DNA from: Anarhynchus alexandrinus
Lineage: Eukaryota > Chordata > Aves > Charadriiformes > Charadriidae
Length of the DNA: 64,000 bases
Assembly: GCA_008711295.1 (NCBI GenBank)
Contig: VUYV01000074.1
Span: 2,154,506 to 2,218,505 of the forward strand
Direction of reading: 5' to 3'
The first letter of the stretch is position 1; each line of letters starts with the position of its first letter. The notes under the pieces were generated by a model. The model was not told the DNA's origin. It did not search any database and saw nothing but the letters and a program-made list of their open reading frames with translations. Below are positions 1 through 10,590 of this stretch, piece by piece. Position numbers and translations under genes: made by a program.

Positions 1-6
1 CCACAG

Positions 7-28
7 GCAGGCAGGCAGACCTGCCTGC
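7..28. repeat. Perfect 9-bp inverted repeat in GCAG repeat
   Basis: GCAGGCAGG (7-15) is followed after the 4-base loop CAGA by CCTGCCTGC (20-28). The arms are perfectly complementary, and the left arm is part of a short GCAG tandem run. In RNA it would form a tight stem-loop at the extreme 5' end of the candidate exon. Confidence 0.85.
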
Positions 29-158
29 ATTGGAACCGTCCTCCCCGCCGCCCGCCCGCCCGCCGCTCCCTCCTCTCCCGCCGCGGAGCTGCCCGTGCGC
101 TCCAGCAACAGCCGCGGCATTCAGCGAAGTTTTTGTCTTCCCTAATCTCCAGAGTTTT

Positions 159-208
159 GTGTGTGTGTGCCCATGCACATTGTGTTTCTCTCTTTTTTTT
201 TTTTTTTN
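159..208. repeat. TG microsatellite and T15 tract ending in N
   Basis: A short TG dinucleotide run (159-170) is followed by 15 consecutive T (193-207) and one undetermined base at 208. The N at the end of the homopolymer probably marks uncertain length in the assembly. Confidence 0.9.
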
Positions 209-2458
209 GGTGGTGCTGCAGCTGGGCTCGGGACTTGCTTTCGGCTTCTCTGCTCCGTGCTGTGCAGCGTTTGGGACGGGAATCTGGTTTCCAAGAAACT
301 TTCAAGTTGTGACAATCCGAATAAAATCAAGACCTAGTCTGCAGCTTCCTGCAGAACTGGGGAATTGCTGGGTTCAGCGTTTCGTCCCAGGGCAAATGAG
401 CAGCTTTAGATGTGGACTCTGTTCAGGAGCAAGAACTTTAAACACTAAAGTTACAGATTTTGAGCGTGACTCCCTCCTGTCGAGGAAGCAGGTAAAACCA
501 TGAACACTCCCCACTGAGCCACAGGAGATTAATTTCCCTTCCCTGTGCCAGGCACAAACCAACCCAAACCCCTCTTGTCTGCATAGCTAAGTGGGAAGAA
601 GATCTATTTGCGCTGCAAACAAGGGAATTGCCCGTAGGAAGTCAAAGGATGCAAGTGAGTCCTTCATCCAGAAATGACACCCGTGGAGACATGAAGAGCA
701 AAACTTTAATGGTTGTTTACCAACTTCAGCTTGAGCTGGTTAATGTAAACCCTGCAGACATCCACTGGCAGGCACGGATACACATGCGGCGTGTTAAAAG
801 GCACACACAAAGAAGAGCAGGGAAGAGGCAGGGAAACAGGGATGTGTTGGCACCACTCCTGGAGCAGCAGCTCCCAGCCCTCCCCGGACTCCCCAGCTCG
901 CTGATGTCAGGCTGCGGCACTGCCGTTAAAGGGGCGATGTTAACTCCAGCCTCTGCAGCGGCTGCTGCCCCTCCAGCCATCCCAGAGAAGCTGGGAGGGA
1001 AGGGGATAGAGTGAAGAAGAAAGGGCTTTCCTCTTTTTCCAGTTCTTGCCTTTGTGCTCTGGGGGGTGACAGTTCCTTGGTTTCCCGTGCAGAAGGCGCT
1101 TCTCTTGCTCCTCTGGGTCTCTGGTTCTGTGCTGGGGAAGAAATGGTACCTAGGAGGCTCAGTCGAGTAACACAGAAAAATATGAGTGGAAAAGCACTAG
1201 AAAAATAGCAGAAAGGCTCTGGGCAAAGGGAAGATCTCAGTCTGCCATTATTTGTAGCTCTATTTGGGAAGTTTTAACAGCTCATCACCACACAGACACA
1301 AGCTCTCACTCATGTTAACACACCCAGGCAAGCTGATCAAACTAATTAATATGTAAGCAATGTGTCAAATGCAAGGCTTTATTTTTGCAGGCAAGTGTGG
1401 TCTTGTCTGAGCCCCGAATACATTGTGATCTATTTTTTCCCTGCCTGTTCTGCAGGGTGGGTCCTTCATACACTCATTTTTCCATCACGACAGCCTTCTA
1501 TAGCTTTTTGGAACAGTTTTTTTGGAACTTTAATTCTGAAGTGACATTTTCTTTGCCTGCCGATGCCTCCTTCAAGCCAGATCACCGAGGGGCAAAGTCT
1601 GTGTTTACACTGTGAGGCTGGCCTGGGACACGTGAAGAAGCAACAGAAGCTCCATGTGTTTTTGGACCATGTTGCTGGGTGTAACATGGGCTTAAAGCAT
1701 CCACGCTGACCCTGGAGGCTCTGGAGGGCAGGAGAGGATGCCCGAGAGGAATGTCATTGTAGATCCCATCAGCAGCCCTCTGAGCTGATTTTCCTGCCAG
1801 ACTGCCATATCCTGGGGGGTTTCCTTGCCCCAGTGCTTGTCCCCATCCACCAGCCTCCCAAACCCCTTGGTGTGCAGAATCATAGCTTCCTGCAGGCTCA
1901 CACTGACCAGCTCAGGGATCGGGGTTTTTCTGGCCATATTTGACCTGAGACAGTATGGGCTCCTACAGAAAGTTGGGAGGCAGTGGTTGAATGGCCACAA
2001 CATCATTTCTGTTGTCCCCAAGTGTCTAAAGCTATCTGCAGCCTCATGCATCCCCGTTCCCTCCTGCTCCAAACCCCAGCCCCAACACCTGTAGTGTCCC
2101 AGTCCTCTCCTAAGTGGCTGTCTCCAATCCAGTCCTGTCAGAGCTCTAATTAGCTGGCCTGGGTAATTGCACTGCCTCCCTCAGTTGCAGCAGATCAGCC
2201 CCAATGGACTCTGCACCCCACTGCTGCTGTGGGTCTGGGGCTGCCATGCAGGCGTCTCCCCACTGGGCTGCAGTGCCGCCTGGCAGTGGTGTGGGCTTGG
2301 CACTCCAGGTTGTCCCCGGCCTCTGTAGCAATATAAACTGTGGAGTCTGCTGGCAGGGAGACAGACAGGGGCCCACAAAGGGAAGGTGGTGGAGAATCTG
2401 CTCCAGCTGCAATGCCTTCTCCAGCATTATTCCCACCTGTCTGAGAGGAGGGTCCACT

Positions 2459-2476
2459 GTGGCCAGGCCTGGCCAC
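2459..2476. repeat. 18-bp perfect palindrome
   Basis: GTGGCCAGGCCTGGCCAC reads identically on both strands with no spacer. About 60 bases downstream a related inverted repeat occurs: TGCCTGGC (2537-2544) and GCCAGGCA (2555-2562). Both share the core TGGCCAGGCC. No function is assigned. Confidence 0.9.
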
Positions 2477-3310
2477 TCACACGGCTGTGTGAAGTGCCCA
2501 CCAAGATTAAAGGCAAAAAAAGGTCACTGAGAGGAGTGCCTGGCCAGGCCGGGTGCCAGGCAAGGGTCACCTTGTCTCATGTATTCTGTTACCTGCCCTT
2601 TACCTAAAACATCAGGCTAACGCGGAGCTATATCAGTGATGTCAGGGATGTTGAGTCTTGTCCCAACCTTACTGGGGGACTTGCAAAAATGTTATCTGAG
2701 GCCTCACCACGCAGTAACAGGAGTGGGCATACCCAGTCTTTAACGAGGAGTGTTTTCTTCCCCAAGTGCTGATGGGACAGTGGAGTTAGACTGTGACAGA
2801 CCAGCAGACAGACTCGGACCTGCTTTCTCACCAATGTCTTCCATACTTGAAGAGGTCACCCCTGGAGTTACCTCTGCCTGTCCGTGATGCTCGCCAGGGA
2901 TTGAGCTCAGCAGTGTTATCCAAAGCATTTCTTTAATGCTGGGGTCAATTTCACCTCCTGGAAATAATACCCCTACATTCAGTGGAGTTAGACAGGGATA
3001 AAACATCTGTGAGGGATAAATGTGGCCCTGCAGGAATAAGACTGTGGGGTGAATCCACAGATGGTGTAAATGATCCCACACTGAACACCAGTGTCATGCA
3101 AGAGCTTGTGGCCCTTCTGCCCCCTGGGCCAGGCCAGCACAACCCACACCACAGCCTCCCTCAGGCCCTGTATTGGGCACATTGCAACAAGCGCACTGCT
3201 CCTTGGCACGATGCATGTGTCAGGGACAAAAGTTCTGGCAGATCCTGTGCCTCGACAGAGCTGTAACATCTCTCCAGCTCTGCTTCCCCCTGGATGTTGG
3301 AGGAGACCCC

Positions 3311-3396
3311 ATCCTCCAGGAGATGTAAGCTCTGCTCCTGGTGTCTCTCCTCCATCCTTCAGGAGAGGCAAGCCCTGCTCCTGGCATCTCTCCTCT
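3311..3396. repeat. 43-bp imperfect tandem duplication
   Basis: Two head-to-tail copies, 3311-3353 and 3354-3396, each start with ATCCTYCAGGAGA and end in CTCTCCTCY, with a handful of substitutions between them. A local slippage or unequal-exchange duplication is the simplest explanation. Confidence 0.8.
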
Positions 3397-3994
3397 GGCT
3401 CAGATGGGTTCCTGGAGCCCCCTCGTGGTTCTTAGCACTGACGAGGTCCCACCAAAGCCATTCTTAGGGAGCTGCTGATGGGGCTCACAGCACCCTGCTG
3501 CACATTCTTTTTGCAGCCCCAGTGCTTGGGAGGCAGCGAAACCCACCTTGGGAATGACACTGGGGGACAGGGCATGGAGGTGACAACAGAGACTGAACAG
3601 AGCAGATAGTCCCGTTACAAAGCATCTCCCTGCTTTGTGAGCCTGGCAGGAGACAGGCCCTTCAGCAGATTTGCAGTCCCCTGCCCCGGGGTCTGCTGCA
3701 CTGTGCGCTGTGACAGTCCCAGGTCGAGGTGGCCACAGCCCAGACGTGAAGTGGAGGAGAGGGAGGATGTACGGGCATGGGAAAGGGGGGATGTATGACA
3801 ATGGGGAAAAGAAGGAACATGGAGATGGGGAAAGGAAGCGCACAGAGGTGGGAAAAGAGGCTGTAGGATGATGGCAAAGGGAGGCTCTGTGGAGAAGAGG
3901 GGAGAGCAGTTTTCCTTTCACAGAGACGGTGAGCGGGGGAAGGCTTGCTGTCCGGCAGATGGGGACGTCCCTGTGTCCCACGAGGCCCCGCATG

Positions 3995-4008
3995 CCACTA
4001 GATGGCAC
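3995..4008 (+). promoter_or_regulatory. CTCF-like binding motif
   Basis: CCACTAGATGGCAC matches every position of the vertebrate CTCF core consensus CCASYAGRKGGCRS. CTCF marks domain boundaries and loop anchors, and the motif's orientation (plus here) sets the loop direction. Whether it is occupied cannot be seen. Confidence 0.6.
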
Positions 4009-4320
4009 TTGAATCTCTGCTTGGGGAGGTTGGCGGGGACAGCGGACCGAGCGCGGTGTGACACGGGGATCCCCCGGGCAGTTTCAAAACTGCTCCTTGC
4101 AGGCAGTTCCCACGGGTAATTCTGCCCTGTGGGCTGGATAAGGAGAAATTTTAGAGGTGGGATGGCTTTGGGGGACAGATGAGTTGCCCCCAGCTTTCCC
4201 TTCCTGTCCCTGGGCCACGCTGGCCCTCCTCTGGCATTTGCCCCACGGGAAGGCTGATGCCACAGCCCTTTGCGGAGGTAACTCGCTGAGGTAGCACACA
4301 GCATGGACTAAAAGGTACCC

Positions 4321-4334
4321 AAAAAAAAAAAAAA
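4321..4334. repeat. A14 homopolymer
   Basis: Fourteen consecutive A follow GGTACCC. There is no recognisable retroposon body upstream, so I read it as a simple tract. Confidence 0.9.
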
Positions 4335-5319
4335 TATCTAGCGCACTATTAGCACAGCCCAGTGGCTATTTGCAATAGATCAATGCTTCGTTTGACTGCA
4401 AGAGAAAATCAGATCCATAACACTGTGGATGGAAATATTGACCCTTCTTTTTCCCCTCTGCTCTGCCCCTATGTGCACACCGTGAGACACAGGTCACGGG
4501 GCGCACCCTGACTGTCAGAGCCCGTTCATGACTGATATGAGATGATTTGGATTGTTTTGGCAACCTGGTATTCCCTCCTCTGCTGAGACTGGGGGATGCT
4601 TGGGGAAGCCCAAAAGGGTGGAGAGAAGAAAAAAATGCATATAACACTGAAACAAAACCAGAGATATCAGAATGTTGTGTCATGTATTGGCCCAGTCAAA
4701 TGTATTTTCTCCTACTGCTGAGTCCCAGCCACTGCATCACTGGTTCTTAACAGCTCCTAAAGCTGTGACTTTGTGCTGGTATTTAACCATGTGTGCTGGC
4801 CCTGACTTTGGTGGGTATTTTGGCATTGCTCCCCTTTGTATTTCACTGGGAGGGAAGCCCCTAAATGCTTTTGAGAGTGTGAGATTTGAGGTGCTGATGC
4901 ATTGTCCACCATGATGGGATACAGGTTTGGCTGTGCCTATGCCACTCTTGAAGGACAGGCACAAGACCTGTGAAGGGTTTAGGCATTTAGTTCCCATGGA
5001 GGCAGGCATCAGAGCATCCCTTGCGCACCTTTGAGAGAAAAAGACCCGTGAAACGTTTTTTGATCAGTCTGGAGGAAAGCTGGGGCAGGGACAGGCTTTG
5101 AAGCCTACAGTCCTGCTTCACAGCCCGATGCCCCATGCCTTCCCCAGTCCAGGGCAGCTCTTGGCATGGGAAGGGTTCTGTTTTCCATCCCTAAGCGCCC
5201 AGACCCAGCACCCTTTACTTGTCCAAGCCCTTTTCTCAGTGGAAAGCAGGTCACTGGGGAGCTCTGGACCCTATGATGGTCCCACTGTGACCAATCCCTC
5301 TCTGTGCAAACCAGTGTCC

Positions 5320-5560
5320 TTTTAAAAGGCAGCGCGCAGTTGTAATGCTTTCAGACAAGCCCAAATCGCTGTGATTTCCCCCTGACCGAGCGGCCATGAA
5401 ATTGCAGCGGGGGCAGAGCGTGGCGTGACTGAAGTGATTACGCGGGTGGCAGGGGATGATAGCAAATCCGCGGCGTTGGAGGGGACTGCACGCTGTGCCG
5501 TGCTCCCGAGCACAGATAACATGAGCCGGCTGAGCTCAATCAACATTTTGTTTGCAGGAC
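5320..5560. promoter_or_regulatory. CpG-rich candidate regulatory element
   Basis: This patch combines frequent CpG dinucleotides with AT-rich motifs such as GTAATGC, GTGATTACGCG and TCAATCAACATTTTG. The mix differs from the flanks and is the kind seen in conserved enhancers or poised elements. Frames on both strands are open but resemble no protein. The call rests on composition only. Confidence 0.35.
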
Positions 5561-5575
5561 CTTGCTTCCCTGGGC

Positions 5576-5590
5576 AAAAAAAAAAAAAAA
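5576..5590. repeat. A15 homopolymer
   Basis: A run of 15 A directly follows the CpG-rich element. It is a simple repeat. Confidence 0.9.
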
Positions 5591-5842
5591 GGAAAGACCC
5601 AGAAAAATGTCAGAGCATTGTTTCCTTCTCTTTTTTTAATTTCCAAAAGCTTGGCCTGGCTGAAGCTGGTGGGTGTTGAACCATGACGTGAGTCATTGCT
5701 GGCCCTGATGGCACTGGCCCCTGCTCACAAGCCCAGGGTTCACTGTGATTCCTGTAGCTCATAGCTCCCAGCATTGGGGTCTGCAGGCCCTGTTGTGGGT
5801 GTGTTACTTTCTGCCCTAAATACAGCCTCTTTCTCTTCTTAG

Positions 5843-6068
5843 GAAGCCTGAAAAGCAACAGCCTGGGGAACCCAAAGCTTCCTACCACCAGAGGAGATGG
5901 ATGCCCATTTTCCCTTGGGACCAATAGACCCTTCAAAGCTCCCCCAAGGGGAAGACCTCCCTACTGGGTTGCAGCAGTCATTTCTAGATGTGGTGGTGCA
6001 GTCTGCGATGGACATGGAACCCTGCAGGTCTTTGCTAGCTGCAGTGGTGAACGATCCTGTCCCTGCAG
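5843..6068 (+). other. Candidate exon with start codon, unrecognised product
   Basis: A strong pyrimidine tract and AG (5821-5842) precede the block, and CAG/GTGACG at 6068/6069 makes a plausible donor. An in-frame TGA lies upstream of an ATG at 5897 in a good initiation context (GAGGAGATGG). The frame runs 57 codons plus one base to the donor (phase 1), beginning MDAHFPLGPIDPSKL. I recognise no domain or family. It could be a second exon joined to the candidate exon at 1-491, a lineage-specific or non-coding transcript exon, or chance. Splice-like pairs with open frames of this length do occur by chance in 64 kb. Confidence 0.15.
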
Positions 6069-8291
6069 GTGACGTGCTGGGTCTGCCTGCCCACTGGGGT
6101 CTGGAATAGGGTGGCACCAGGTAGGATAGTGACCATGGAGCTATTCACCATGAGTGGTGGCTCCCGGTGGTGCCATTCAGTCCTTGATGGAACAGGGGTG
6201 GGAAGGGGATTTGCTGTGTGTCACTGGGGCTGGGGACAATGCCCATGCTTTCCATGGCCAGTGCATATTTATGCTGCAAGCCCTGTCTGTCCCCTTGGTA
6301 GGAAACATTTTCAAGTCTGGCGGTGTTGGTATCATGATGTTGGCTACCCCAAGCCACATGGCCTGGAAAGAAAAGTACCCAAGTAAGGTCTGGTGTATGG
6401 AGAAATGACACTGTGACATCCAGTGCTTCTGGACTTGGTGAGATCAAAACTGATGGCACCCCCCCTGTGCTGAACTGGTTGAGTGATGAGGCAGCTCTTC
6501 CTATACAGGTGCCAATGCCAAGTGACTCATTTGCTCCCAGCCAGGAGTGGAAACATCCCCTGCTGCTGCCAGCGTGAGAAACCCCCATTTTTGCAGGGCC
6601 TTTCAGTTGCTCTGGGAATCATCCCTCTTGCTTCTGACATGTGGCCGCCTCTGGCGTGGGACATGGCAGCTTAGAACTGCTCAGGCTGGAAGGCAAATAC
6701 AGGTGTTTGGGGGGCATGGCATGGCAAGAAGAAGGTGTCTCAGACAAGTCCTTTGGTCATTGATGCACAGCCTGTTACTGTTGAAGTGACCCCCAGGTCC
6801 CCTCAGGCACAGCTGGATGTGTGTTTTGTCTGAGAAGCTGCACCTCATACACAGCGTGGCATCCATGGCAGGGGCTCAATGTCCCCTACCTCAGTTTCCC
6901 TCGGTGTCACTTTCTCATGGTGAGGATGACTGTCAGGGCATGCGAGATGCTCTGGCCTTGGAAGGGCCAAGCCATTAGTCATAATGGCAATACAAATGTT
7001 GAAGTCATTGCTCCGCTTAGTGATAAATATGCTTCCCAGAGCTGCTGCCTTTAATGTGGCCAGCTGAAGGGCCAGCTGTCCCAGCCCTCCAAGCACCCCC
7101 ATCCAGGGAAAGTCTGGACGTTTAACCCTTCCACTGACCATCCCTCGGAGCAGCAATATAAAGAGTGAAAACTCGTGGCGATGTACAGTCTAGGAGAGGA
7201 CTCGGCAGAGGAGGGATGCAGGGAGAGGTCTGCCAGCTGTTTGTCTGCCTCTGTGCGTTACTCCAACCAGTCCAGGAGCAGTCATTCTTCATGTGGGCTG
7301 CATGGGTCTCACTGTGGAGTATTATCGACAAACACCAGCTCTGCTCTTATTAACAACCTGTTAATCATCCGCCACCTGTCGTTAGGAGGTGTGCAGAGAC
7401 CCCGCGAATGGCAGGCAATGCATAACAAATTCTTTAGGCTGGAGGGGGAACACAGCTTATAGATCATATAGCTGGAGACAGGAGTGCTGGGTGGATTTTA
7501 GCAACCCACCTGCATTTATGAGACCCAGCAATGGGCCATTAGTTACCTTCAAAATCTGCTGTGGCTTGTGCTTTTATTCAATGTTATTCAAGTCACGTTT
7601 CGGTTCTTACTCATACCCCAACCACCCCTTCCAAGACACAAAAACTCAGCTGACGATGAGATGAGCCGTAGGTTTGGGAAAAGCAGACGTTTGTTAGTCC
7701 TGAGGGCAGCGGCTGGCAGAGAGGGATGGTGCCCTGGGCTGTATTTGTGGAGAGCAATTTCTGCATTATTCATTCATGAGTGAACTCTTTGGAGTGTATT
7801 TGGGCACAAAAAATGATACCGAATATTTCTAGCATCGCAAAACTATTTCCACACAGGTGATTTCACTCTCTGTCAGGATGTGGCCACTTCTGGGGCAGAG
7901 TACAGGTACCAAGAGCACATTACCAGTGCAGAAACGAAGTGGGGGCACAGCAGTGAAGGGAGAAGTCTGAAGCCAGAGCCTCTCTGAGACACCATCAGGC
8001 AGTGACCCAGGCACACCTATGCCCTTGCTTACAGACAGAAGAAATTTAAACATCAGTTTTACACCTCAGAAAAAGCTCTGCAGCCTCAGGACATGGCTTA
8101 GGACTGTGCTCCTGTCGCAGACCGGGGTGCTGAGGGTGGCTGGAAAAAGGGGTTTAACGCTGCTCGCTGGTCTGACTCAGGTGCACTGGATTTGCCTGGG
8201 GACCACTTAGAGAGAGCCTGGAAATTGCATAAGTAGCTACAGAGCAGCTGGGGGTTGTGTTGTTATACTGAGCCCTGGGAGGGCTTTCTTA
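6069..8291. other. Non-coding stretch
   Basis: No gene is recognised. Composition is mixed, with AT-richer parts at 6980-7040 and 7330-7380 (TATTAACAACCTGTTAATC) that could be minor regulatory elements. A weak MIR-like piece lies near 6880. Confidence 0.5.
6876..6930 (+). mobile_element. Possible MIR-like SINE remnant (weak)
   Basis: The string CCTCAGTTTCCCTC followed by TTTCTCATGG recalls the MIR core segment (GCCTCAGTTTCCTCATCTG in the known consensus). The match is short and could be chance. Confidence 0.25.
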
Positions 8292-8782
8292 TAGAATCAT
8301 AGAATTGTTTTGGTTGGAAGAGACCATCAAGTCCAACCATTAACCTAACACTGCCAAGTTACCACTAAGCCATGTCCCTCAGCACTACATCTACACATCT
8401 TTTAAATACCTCCAGGGATGGTGACTCAACCACTTCCCTGGGCAGCCTGTTCCAATGTTTGATAACCCTTTCTGTGAAGAAATTTTTCCTAATATCCAAT
8501 CTAAACCTCCCCTGAGTGCAACTTGAGGCTGTTTCCTCTTGCCCTGTCACTTGTTACTTGGGAGAAGAGACCAACCGCCACCTTACTACAACCTCCTTTC
8601 AGGTGGTTGTAAAAAGCAATGAGGTCTCCCCTCAGCCTTCTTTTCTCAAGACTTAACAACCCCAGTTGCCTCAGCTGCTCCTCATAAGACTTGTGCTCCA
8701 GACCCTTCACCAGATTTGTTGCCTTTCTCTAGGCATGCTCCAGAATCTCAGTGTCTGTCTTGTAGTGAGAGGCCCAAAACCT
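8292..8782 (-). mobile_element. CR1 LINE, 5'-truncated, minus strand
   Basis: The plus strand begins with the reverse complement of the avian CR1 3' end (ATAGAATCATAGAAT), then the typical GTTGGAAGAGACCATCAAGTCC and the reverse of the reverse-transcriptase tail. On the minus strand two frames encode degraded pieces of the CR1 ORF2 C terminus: one with [19 protein letters not shown] and one with [19 protein letters not shown], then [17 protein letters not shown]. They are in different frames, so the copy is broken. The 5' end stops near 8782 at a segment homologous to GGGCCCAAAACTG of full CR1. This 5' truncation is usual for CR1. It is inactive. Confidence 0.97.
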
Positions 8783-9809
8783 GCTTTCTCCTTCCTCTGC
8801 TGTTTCCGTTGGCTCAGGGCACACAGGAGCATGAGTAGCTGCTCAGAAAGCTTGAGGAATGCAGTCTGGGTGAGGTGTGATGTGCCTGATCCTTAGGAGA
8901 GCCTGGTGGTGTGGGTGGGGACACCTGTGACCTCCTGCAGGAGAAGGGTGTAGGCTTGTCTCGCCGTGGATGATTTTCTTGCAAGCCAGCTATGTCCATT
9001 TTCTCCTTAATGATATCTTTATAGTGTTCATGGGGGCTGAGCTGGGACACACAAACCTTTGCTCAGCTCCTAGTCAGGGGTCCCTGGGGAAAGCTGGTCT
9101 GTGATGATTGATGGATGGAAGGTGCGGTGTGCAGGGGATGAGCTGTATCTATAGCCAGTGTAGGTGGGTAAAGATGCTGTGTGCTACCATGCTATAAACA
9201 GTGATAAAGATGCTAAACCCACACAAACAGGTCACTTATGAGACTCCAGCAGCCTTAACAAGAGACTAAAGGACCATCCAGCCCCATTGCTTGCAGCAGC
9301 TGCTAGTGGTGAGCTTATACTTTATGTCTCATCAATGCTGGGGGAGGGCTGGAAAAGAGAAGCAAAAGGTGAAACCAGAGATGGAGAGGGAGAAGGTGGA
9401 CAGAAAATGTGACTTAGATCCATCTGCAAGTAAGAAAATCTTGAACACACTACAGGACTGTGAGGGGATGGGGTTGGCTCTCTCAGCAGGTTTTGGGTTG
9501 CACCACAGCGGCACTGGAGCACAATGGACTGTTGGTGTAGTCACTAAGACCATCCAGTTTGAACTGTACATCTGTGGAGTGACTTTGCCAAACACTCGTG
9601 CATCAGTTCTGTGAGCAAAGGTGAGACCACTCCCAGCTCCTGAGCCACTTAGTGCTGGAACTGTCAACCTGGGAATGTCCTGTACCTTCTCTGAAGCAAC
9701 TAACTTTGGGGACAGGGTGATGAGGAAGGACATGGCATGGGGCGGCTGCAGATTCCAGCCTGTCCCAGCTGGTTTGTGCCAAGGTCATTATTGTTTTGTG
9801 CCTTTTTTC
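8783..9809. other. Non-coding stretch
   Basis: No gene, repeat or distinct block is recognised. The stretch is GC-moderate and has short open frames on both strands. Confidence 0.5.
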
Positions 9810-9822
9810 TTTTTTTTTTTTT
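9810..9822. repeat. T13 tract within a pyrimidine run
   Basis: A pyrimidine run spanning 9801-9824 contains 13 consecutive T and is followed by TTAG, giving a splice-acceptor-like sequence (AG at 9826-9827). No donor or open frame supports an exon downstream. Confidence 0.85.
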
Positions 9823-9827
9823 CTTAG

Positions 9828-9990
9828 CTGTGTAATCTCATTTATAAAATGCTGAAGTGCCAGCCAGGATCAAGTCCTGCCTTTCATTTTCTGTTTCTGC
9901 TTAAATGAATATTGATGTAGTGTTTATCTTTCTTTAATATTCATGATGATAAAGGACTTGGAGCCATTCACTTTTAATTACACCCTTCTA
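9828..9990. promoter_or_regulatory. AT-rich candidate enhancer with paired POU-like motifs
   Basis: The block holds ATGAATATT (9905-9913) and its exact reverse complement AATATTCAT (9936-9944), then GATGATAAAGG and TTAATTA (9974-9980). Octamer-like and homeodomain motifs at this density are typical of conserved developmental enhancers. The call is from motif content only. Confidence 0.4.
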
Positions 9991-10374
9991 CGGGAAACAG
10001 TCTAGTGCAATTAGAGAGCTTCCAGTGCATGAAAGAAAACAAACAAACTTTTTGCCTCCCCTTCCAGAAGTGCCAATTAGGGTTCCCAGGAGCACCCCCT
10101 TTCCCTCTGCCACGGTGGCCTAGAAGCAGGGATTTCTGTGCAGGACTGCCCTTGGCTGAACAACCTCTTTGCTGTGCTGTTAAAAAACTGGAGTCCATAA
10201 AAATCAATAACCGTTAGCAGCCCTCCAACATGGGGCAGTGGCCTGGAGGGGTGGGAAGGAGGCAAACGCACAGCTCCAGCGGGTGGGGGTAGGTGGCTTG
10301 GAAAAGAGGGCAAAGCAGTTGGGTTTCCCAGGTCAGGGGCTGTGAGATGGGATTTCTATTTCTACCCTTGCAGC

Positions 10375-10445
10375 AGCCTCCCTGTGTAAACAAGTCACTG
10401 TCTCTCCATGCCTCAGTTTCCCCAGAAATGAGGAGGAACTGGACC
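10375..10445 (+). mobile_element. MIR-like ancient SINE fragment
   Basis: CAAGTCACTGTCTCTCCATG, CCTCAGTTTCCCCAGAAATG and the following AGGAGG match, in order, the MIR core region known from amniote genomes (CAAGTCACTTAACCTCT, GCCTCAGTTTCC, then the CATCTGTAAAATGGGGA part). It is a diverged relic, about 70 bases long. Confidence 0.65.
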
Positions 10446-10514
10446 ACTTGCGCTGCCTGCCATCCCTTTGGACTGAGCACGATATTTCTGCCCTTGTGCA
10501 GCTCAGAGTCTCTC

Positions 10515-10590
10515 TGTTCTCCTGCAGCAGTAATTAGCCGTTTAAATCAAATCTGGCAAAATGATCACAGAGTGATGCCTTGATGGCAAG
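10515..10590. promoter_or_regulatory. Short AT-rich candidate element
   Basis: GCAGTAATTAGCCGTTTAAATC and TGATCACAGAGTGATGCC form a compact block with a homeodomain core (TAATTA) in plainer surroundings. Confidence 0.3.

Larger units (their letters stand above)
1..491 (+). promoter_or_regulatory. Candidate promoter edge and 5' untranslated exon
   Basis: The first 130 bases are GC- and CpG-rich, with clustered C-runs at 43-61 that match a G-quadruplex pattern on the minus strand and KLF/SP-type GC boxes. The rest is mixed composition and ends with a good splice-donor match, CAG then GTAAAA, with the exon boundary after 491. This looks like a promoter-proximal 5' untranslated exon on the plus strand. 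A long open frame crosses it but starts at TTG, not ATG, runs through an undetermined base and resembles no protein, so I do not call it coding. The true transcription start may lie left of the window. The gene is not identified. Confidence 0.4.
492..5319. other. Non-coding stretch, possibly first intron
   Basis: No recognisable coding sequence. Frames are short and open on both strands at once, as expected for GC-rich non-coding DNA. It holds the palindrome at 2459-2476, a 43-bp tandem duplication at 3311-3396, a purine-rich stretch with degenerate GGGGAAAGG units around 3775-3850, a CTCF-like site at 3995-4008 and an A14 tract at 4321-4334. If 1-491 is an exon, this is the start of its downstream intron. 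Confidence 0.5.

Noticed and set aside
30..503. 157-residue open frame at the left edge
   Set aside because: It starts at TTG, crosses an undetermined base and poly-T, is proline-rich only because of the CCG/CCC-rich DNA, and resembles no protein.
9801..9827. Splice-acceptor-like pyrimidine tract
   Set aside because: No open frame or convincing donor follows; the downstream block looks like a non-coding element.
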